Below, one piece after another: positions 60,623 to 64,000 of a stretch of 64,000 bases of DNA. Both the position numbers and the translations under genes were made by a program. Positions within the stretch are counted from its first letter, which is position 1. Each line of letters opens with the position of its first letter. The notes below the pieces were generated by a model. The model worked only from the letters and a program-made list of their open reading frames with translations. It had not been told where the DNA came from and did no database searches. Origin of the DNA: Nocardioides terrae (GTDB taxonomy: Bacteria > Actinomycetota > Actinomycetes > Propionibacteriales > Nocardioidaceae); the NCBI RefSeq assembly GCF_900112345.1, contig NZ_FOLB01000012.1:1-64000 (forward strand), given 5' to 3'.

Positions 60623-60628
60623 TAGTGT
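60623..60628 (+). promoter_or_regulatory. Predicted -10 box of orn (leaderless)
   Basis: TAGTGT is followed by seven bases and the GTG start of orn at 60636. Confidence 0.55.
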
Positions 60629-60635
60629 TCCTCTG

Positions 60636-61292
60636 GTGACTGCAGCGAACGACCGCCTCGTCTGGATCGACTGTGAGATGACGGGACTCTCCCTGGAGCA
60701 CGACGCTCTGGTCGAGGTGGCGGCCTTGGTGACCGACTTCGACCTCAACGTGCTGGGCGAGGGCGTCGACGTCATCATCAAGCCGCCCGCCGAGGCGCTG
60801 GAGCAGATGGACGAGTTCGTCCGGACGATGCACACGAAGTCCGGGCTGCTCGAGGAGCTGGAGCAGGGCGTCACGCTCGCCGAGGCCGAGCAGCTCGTCC
60901 TCGACTACGTCAGGTCGCAGTGCCCCGCCGACATCCGCCCGCCGCTGGCCGGCAACACCGTCGGCACAGACCGGGCCTTCATCGCTCGCGACATGCAGGA
61001 CCTGGAGTCGTTCCTGCACTACCGCATCGTCGACGTCTCCTCCATCAAGGAGCTCTCCCGCCGCTGGTACCCGCGGGCCTACTTCCAGTCCCCGCCCAAG
61101 CGGGGCAACCACCGCGCCCTGGCCGACATCCAGGAGTCGATCGAGGAGCTCCGCTACTACCGCGAGGCCGTGTTCGTGCCCGCCCCCGGCCCCGACAGCG
61201 GGAGCGCCAAGGTCATCGCCGCGCGTCACGGCGGCGCTCTGACCGGCCTCGCCGCCGGGCAACCGAGTCCCGATTCCGCGCAGTCGGAGTGA
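60636..61292 (+). CDS. orn: Oligoribonuclease
   Basis: A 218-residue DEDDh exonuclease that degrades two- to five-base RNA, including the c-di-GMP product pGpG. Catalytic residues are visible: Asp and Glu in WIDCEMTGLS, Asp in NTVGTDRAFI, and His and Asp in GNHRALADIQESIEEL. Length is slightly above the E. coli enzyme because of a 30-residue C-terminal tail. tRNA-His follows in the same orientation, a neighbour pair found in other actinobacteria. Confidence 0.95.
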   Translation: MTAANDRLVWIDCEMTGLSLEHDALVEVAALVTDFDLNVLGEGVDVIIKPPAEALEQMDEFVRTMHTKSGLLEELEQGVTLAEAEQLVLDYVRSQCPADIRPPLAGNTVGTDRAFIARDMQDLESFLHYRIVDVSSIKELSRRWYPRAYFQSPPKRGNHRALADIQESIEELRYYREAVFVPAPGPDSGSAKVIAARHGGALTGLAAGQPSPDSAQSE

Positions 61293-61343
61293 TTCCCCTA
61301 CACTTCTCAGCGCCCGGTCGTGGTCCAGCCGCGAACCGGTCAT

Positions 61344-61420
61344 GGTGGGTGTAGCTCAGCTGGTAGAGCACCTGGTTGTGGTCCAGGTGGTCGCGGGTTC
61401 AAGTCCCGTCACTCACCCCA
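61344..61420 (+). tRNA. tRNA-His (anticodon GTG)
   Basis: The acceptor stem GTGGGTG pairs with CACTCAC. An encoded G at 61344 can serve as the extra G-1 opposite C73, the identity mark of tRNA-His. The anticodon loop is TTGTGGT with GTG, and the T-loop is GGTTCAAGTCC. CCA is encoded at 61418-61420. Confidence 0.94.
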
Positions 61421-61425
61421 TCGAG

Positions 61426-61451
61426 CCGCCTCCTGGTCTGCCAGGAGGCGG
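61426..61451 (+). terminator. Terminator hairpin after tRNA-His
   Basis: CCGCCTCCTGG and CCAGGAGGCGG form a perfect 11-bp stem with loop TCTG, five bases after the tRNA CCA end, followed by TTCCGCATTT. It would end transcription of orn and tRNA-His. Confidence 0.8.
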
Positions 61452-61675
61452 TTCCGCATTTCGCCGTGGCCTCGGCGAATGTCCTCTCCAGCCCTGCGCC
61501 TGTTACGGTGGTGGAGTTGAAGGAAGTGCTCCGGTGCTTCCCCGCGGCCGTCGGCCGCGGCACATCCCCACAGTTCTTGGTCTTCGGTTTTGCTGGACAT
61601 CAGGCGCAGCGCAGATGTTTTCAGCGTGGCGCAGGGCAGGTCGCCCCGCACCCGATTCACCGAAGGTTTGAAAAA
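61452..61675 (+). other. Non-coding leader region upstream of the cold-shock gene
   Basis: This 224-bp stretch has no convincing gene. It contains TTACGGT near 61504, a possible -10, which would give a 5' leader of about 160 bases before the cold-shock ORF. Long structured leaders are typical of cspA-type genes and act in cold induction. CGAAGG lies ten bases before the ATG in an A-rich context. No specific thermosensor fold was established. Confidence 0.45.
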
Positions 61676-61879
61676 ATGGCACAGGGCACCGTGAAGTGGT
61701 TCAACGACGACAAGGGCTTCGGCTTCATCGCGCAGGACGGTGGCGGCGCTGACGTGTTCGTCCACCACACCGCCATCGCCGGCACCGGCTTCAAGTCCCT
61801 CAAGGACGAGCAGCGCGTCGAGTTCGACATCACCCAGGGCCCCAAGGGCCCGCAGGCGGAGAACGTCCGCGGCCTCTGA
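61676..61879 (+). CDS. Cold-shock protein, CspA family
   Basis: A 67-residue single-stranded nucleic-acid binding protein with the five-strand cold-shock fold. RNP1 is [11 protein letters not shown]2 is DVFVHHTAI, and the N-terminus [15 protein letters not shown] is typical. It melts RNA secondary structure in the cold or acts as a general RNA chaperone. The gene is monocistronic with a long leader and is followed by the GNAT gene. Confidence 0.96.
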   Translation: MAQGTVKWFNDDKGFGFIAQDGGGADVFVHHTAIAGTGFKSLKDEQRVEFDITQGPKGPQAENVRGL

Positions 61880-62002
61880 GGCTCTCCATGAGCACCTGCG
61901 GCTGAGGTCACACCTCGGCGCAGGGAGGTAAGTACGACGGCGGCCCCGATACGCTCGGGTGCCGTCGTCTTGCTATTTCCACCGGCATCTAGGGTCGACG
62001 GC

Positions 62003-62497
62003 ATGGCTGCCGACCCCCGCCGCCCCCAGCTCCCGTTCGAGACGGTCGACCCGGCCGCGGACCACGCCCGCGAGGCGATGGCGCGCTACTTCGCCGAGCT
62101 CGACGAGCGCTTCCCGCAGGGCTTCGACCCCGGGCCGCACACCCACGAGGACGACGAGACCCTCCGCGCGCCGGTCGGCGCGTTCGTCGTCGCCGTCAGC
62201 GACGGGCACCCGGTCGCCGGAGGCGGCGTACGCGCCTATGACGGTGCCGCCGAGATCAAGCGGATGTGGGTCGACGGCGACTGGCGCGGCGCCGGGCTCG
62301 GGTCGCGCCTGCTCCGCCACCTCGAGGAAGTCGCCCGCGATCTCGGGCACGACACGGTCCGCCTGGACACCAACGAGACGCTCCGTGACGCCATCGCGAT
62401 GTACGAGCGCGCCGGCTACACGCGCATCGACCGCTACAACGACAACCCCTACGCCACGCACTTCTTCCAGAAGCCGCTCGGAGGAACCAAGCACTAG
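62003..62497 (+). CDS. GNAT-family N-acetyltransferase
   Basis: A 164-residue acetyltransferase. The acetyl-CoA-binding motif A is KRMWVDGDWRGAGLGSRLL (R-G-x-G-L-G) at about 88-106. Motif B follows in VRLDTNETLRDAIAMYERAG and the C-terminal YNDNPYATHFFQKPL. It most resembles small-molecule acetyltransferases of unknown substrate. The ATG 62003 has TAGGGT seven bases upstream, so its mRNA is probably leaderless. Its stop codon TAG forms the start of the next gene's -10 box. Confidence 0.88.
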   Translation: MAADPRRPQLPFETVDPAADHAREAMARYFAELDERFPQGFDPGPHTHEDDETLRAPVGAFVVAVSDGHPVAGGGVRAYDGAAEIKRMWVDGDWRGAGLGSRLLRHLEEVARDLGHDTVRLDTNETLRDAIAMYERAGYTRIDRYNDNPYATHFFQKPLGGTKH

Positions 62498-62500
62498 GGT
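62495..62500 (+). promoter_or_regulatory. Predicted -10 box of the FAD oxidoreductase gene, overlapping the GNAT stop codon
   Basis: TAGGGT begins with the TAG stop of the GNAT gene and lies eight bases before the ATG at 62509. The downstream gene would thus have its own leaderless promoter inside the end of the upstream gene. Confidence 0.5.
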
Positions 62501-62508
62501 CCTAGAGC

Positions 62509-64000
62509 ATGGGAGGAACGAGCCGGACCCGGTACGACGTCGTGGTGGTGGGGGGCGGGCACAACGGCCTGACCGCCGCCGCCTACCTGGCCCGGGCCGG
62601 CCTGTCGGTCGCGGTGCTCGAGCGGCTGGACCACACCGGCGGCGCGGCCGTCTCGGCGCCGGCCTTCCCCGGCCGGCCGACCCGGCTCTCGCGCTACGCC
62701 TACCTCGTCTCGCTGCTCCCCGACACGATCGTCAGCGACCTCGGCCTCGACATCCACCTGGTGTCACGGTCGACGTCGTCGTACACGCCGGTGCTGCGCG
62801 ACGGGACGGCGGGCGGCCTGCTGGTCGAGCGGCCCGAGGGACCCGCCACCGCAGCGAGCTTCCGGGCGCTGACCGGCTCCGACCGCGAGTACGCCGCCTG
62901 GCGGGCGTTCTACGCCGAGGTCGGCGCCTTCGCCGAGGCCGTCGCCCCGACGCTGACCGAGCCACTGCCGACCGACCGGTCGATCCGCGAGCTGGTCCCG
63001 TCCGACATGTGGCGCGCCCTCGTCGAGGAGCCGATCGGCCGGGTGATCGAGGAGCGCTTCGCCGACGACACCGTGCGCGGCGTGGTCGCCACCGACGCCC
63101 TGATCGGGACGTTCGCCTCCCTCAACGACGAGTCGCTCATCCAGAACCGCTGCTTCCTCTACCACCTCATCGGCAACGGGACCGGCGAGTGGCGGGTGCC
63201 CGTCGGTGGCATGGGCGCGGTCACCGACGCCCTCGCGGCCGCCGCCGTCGACGCCGGGGCGGAGCTCGTCACCGGCGCCGGGGTGAGCGCGATCCGCGCG
63301 AGCGCCGACGGTGCCGAGGTGGACTATCACGACGGCACGAGCACCCACACGATCGAGGCGCGGCACGTGCTCTCGAACGTCGCGCCCTGGGTGCTCCGCA
63401 TCCTGCTGGGCGACGGCGAGGACGCGGCGAGCAAGCCGGTCGGCGCGCAGCTGAAGGTCAACCTCCTGCTCGACCGCCTCCCCCGGTTGAAGTCCGGCGC
63501 CGACCCTGCAGTCGCCTTCGCGGGCACGCTGCACCTCGGCGAGGACTACAGCCGGCTCGAGGCGGCGTACGCCGAGGCGGCCGGTGGCGCGCTGCCGGAC
63601 CGCCTCCCCGGCGAGGTCTACTGCCACTCCCTCACCGACCGGTCGATCCTGGGCGACGTGCCCGAGGGCACGCACACCTTGACCTACTTCGGCCTGCACA
63701 CGCCCGCCACGCTCTTCTCCGATCCGTCGGTGAAGGAGGAGGCGCTACGCCGCGCCATCGCCTCGCTCGACGAGCACCTCCTCGACCCGATCTCGTCGGT
63801 CGTGGCCCGTGACGAGTCCGGCGAGCCGTGCATCGAGGTGAAGATCCCGCAGGACGTGGAGGCCGATCTGGCCATGCCGGGCGGCCACATCTTCCACGGC
63901 GACCTCGACTGGCCATGGGCGCCGTCGCGCTCCGACCTCTCCTCCCCCGCGGCCCGCTGGGGTGTCCAGACCGACCACTCCTCGGTCCTCCTCTGCGGCT
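62509..64000 (+). CDS. FAD-dependent oxidoreductase, phytoene-desaturase-like, cut by window edge
   Basis: The first 497 codons of a flavoprotein with no stop before the window ends. The N-terminal dinucleotide motif is DVVVVGGGHNGLTAAAYLARAG, truncated here as VVVGGGHNGLTAAAYLA, followed by VLERLDHTGGAAVS. A mid-region WRVPVGGMGAVTDALAAA is typical of the phytoene dehydrogenase/pyridine nucleotide-disulfide-like family (CrtI-type, PYROXD2-like). A partner for carotenoid synthesis is not present, so a carotenoid role is not implied. The start is ATG 62509. Confidence 0.85.
   Translation, partial: MGGTSRTRYDVVVVGGGHNGLTAAAYLARAGLSVAVLERLDHTGGAAVSAPAFPGRPTRLSRYAYLVSLLPDTIVSDLGLDIHLVSRSTSSYTPVLRDGTAGGLLVERPEGPATAASFRALTGSDREYAAWRAFYAEVGAFAEAVAPTLTEPLPTDRSIRELVPSDMWRALVEEPIGRVIEERFADDTVRGVVATDALIGTFASLNDESLIQNRCFLYHLIGNGTGEWRVPVGGMGAVTDALAAAAVDAGAELVTGAGVSAIRASADGAEVDYHDGTSTHTIEARHVLSNVAPWVLRILLGDGEDAASKPVGAQLKVNLLLDRLPRLKSGADPAVAFAGTLHLGEDYSRLEAAYAEAAGGALPDRLPGEVYCHSLTDRSILGDVPEGTHTLTYFGLHTPATLFSDPSVKEEALRRAIASLDEHLLDPISSVVARDESGEPCIEVKIPQDVEADLAMPGGHIFHGDLDWPWAPSRSDLSSPAARWGVQTDHSSVLLCG

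Overview
The window is a GC-rich, densely packed chromosome segment of an actinobacterium. Genes often share ATGA or GTGA stop/start overlaps. Gene content and order (nei-rpiB; rph-rdgB; an Rv1339-like phosphodiesterase with murI; cysM-cysO-mec-DUF2017-clpS-pncB; prfB-ftsEX-smpB-ssrA; a Tad pilus locus; orn beside a tRNA) follow the arrangement known from Mycobacterium tuberculosis and related actinobacteria. The overall style suggests Nocardioides or a close relative. This assignment is an inference; no rRNA gene is present.

Layout. 1-0.3 kb: one end of an IS481-type insertion sequence. 0.3-5.6 kb: a SpoIIE-type phosphatase, the Nei DNA glycosylase, RpiB, an esterase and the rph-rdgB operon. 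5.7-9.4 kb: an ABC-2 exporter divergent from a NarL-type two-component system. 9.4-18.6 kb: the phosphodiesterase-murI block, an IS110 element, the O-phosphoserine cysteine pathway (CysM, CysO, Mec) with an extra NYN-domain gene, then clpS divergent from the NAD-salvage genes pncB and pncA. 18.6-24.6 kb: MFS transporters, a MarR repressor with a clear operator, a DEAH helicase with DUF3039, and YqgE. 24.7-30.6 kb: DUF6421-threonine aldolase, a DUF3048 lipoprotein, two short-chain dehydrogenases, a HIT protein and an HxlR repressor with a palindromic operator. 30.7-33.0 kb: an unassigned cassette (two HTH proteins, a secreted protein, a tiny membrane protein, an HExxH protein) next to tmRNA. 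33.1-39.2 kb: ssrA, smpB, an M23 hydrolase, ftsX, ftsE and prfB. 39.2-44.3 kb: a CAP protein and a Tad/Flp pilus operon. 44.4-45.3 kb: an NlpC/P60 hydrolase behind a c-di-AMP (ydaO) riboswitch. 45.4-51.9 kb: a HAD phosphatase, an orphan response regulator, a split LigD repair pair flanking an L,D-transpeptidase, a UDG and a glutaredoxin. 52.0-55.4 kb: tRNA-Arg, a TetR regulator and a flavin electron-transfer operon (ApbE, FMN-binding protein, ferric-reductase-like protein). 55.5-57.8 kb: a lipoprotein, an Nramp-type transporter gene broken by an in-frame TAG, and a PRC-barrel protein. 57.9-64 kb: a DUF1906 protein, DsbA-like and MauE-like redox proteins, orn, tRNA-His, a cold-shock protein, a GNAT enzyme and a truncated FAD oxidoreductase.

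Most genes are housekeeping. Signs of genome change are concentrated in a few places: an 89-bp insertion-sequence scar that breaks the phosphodiesterase gene, the intact IS110 element with a long 5' non-coding end, a crotonase relic behind smpB, three copies of a short intergenic repeat, and the nonsense-interrupted transporter. Regulation is unusually legible: seventeen starts have a TAnnNT-like -10 box only 6-8 bp upstream, which predicts leaderless mRNAs.
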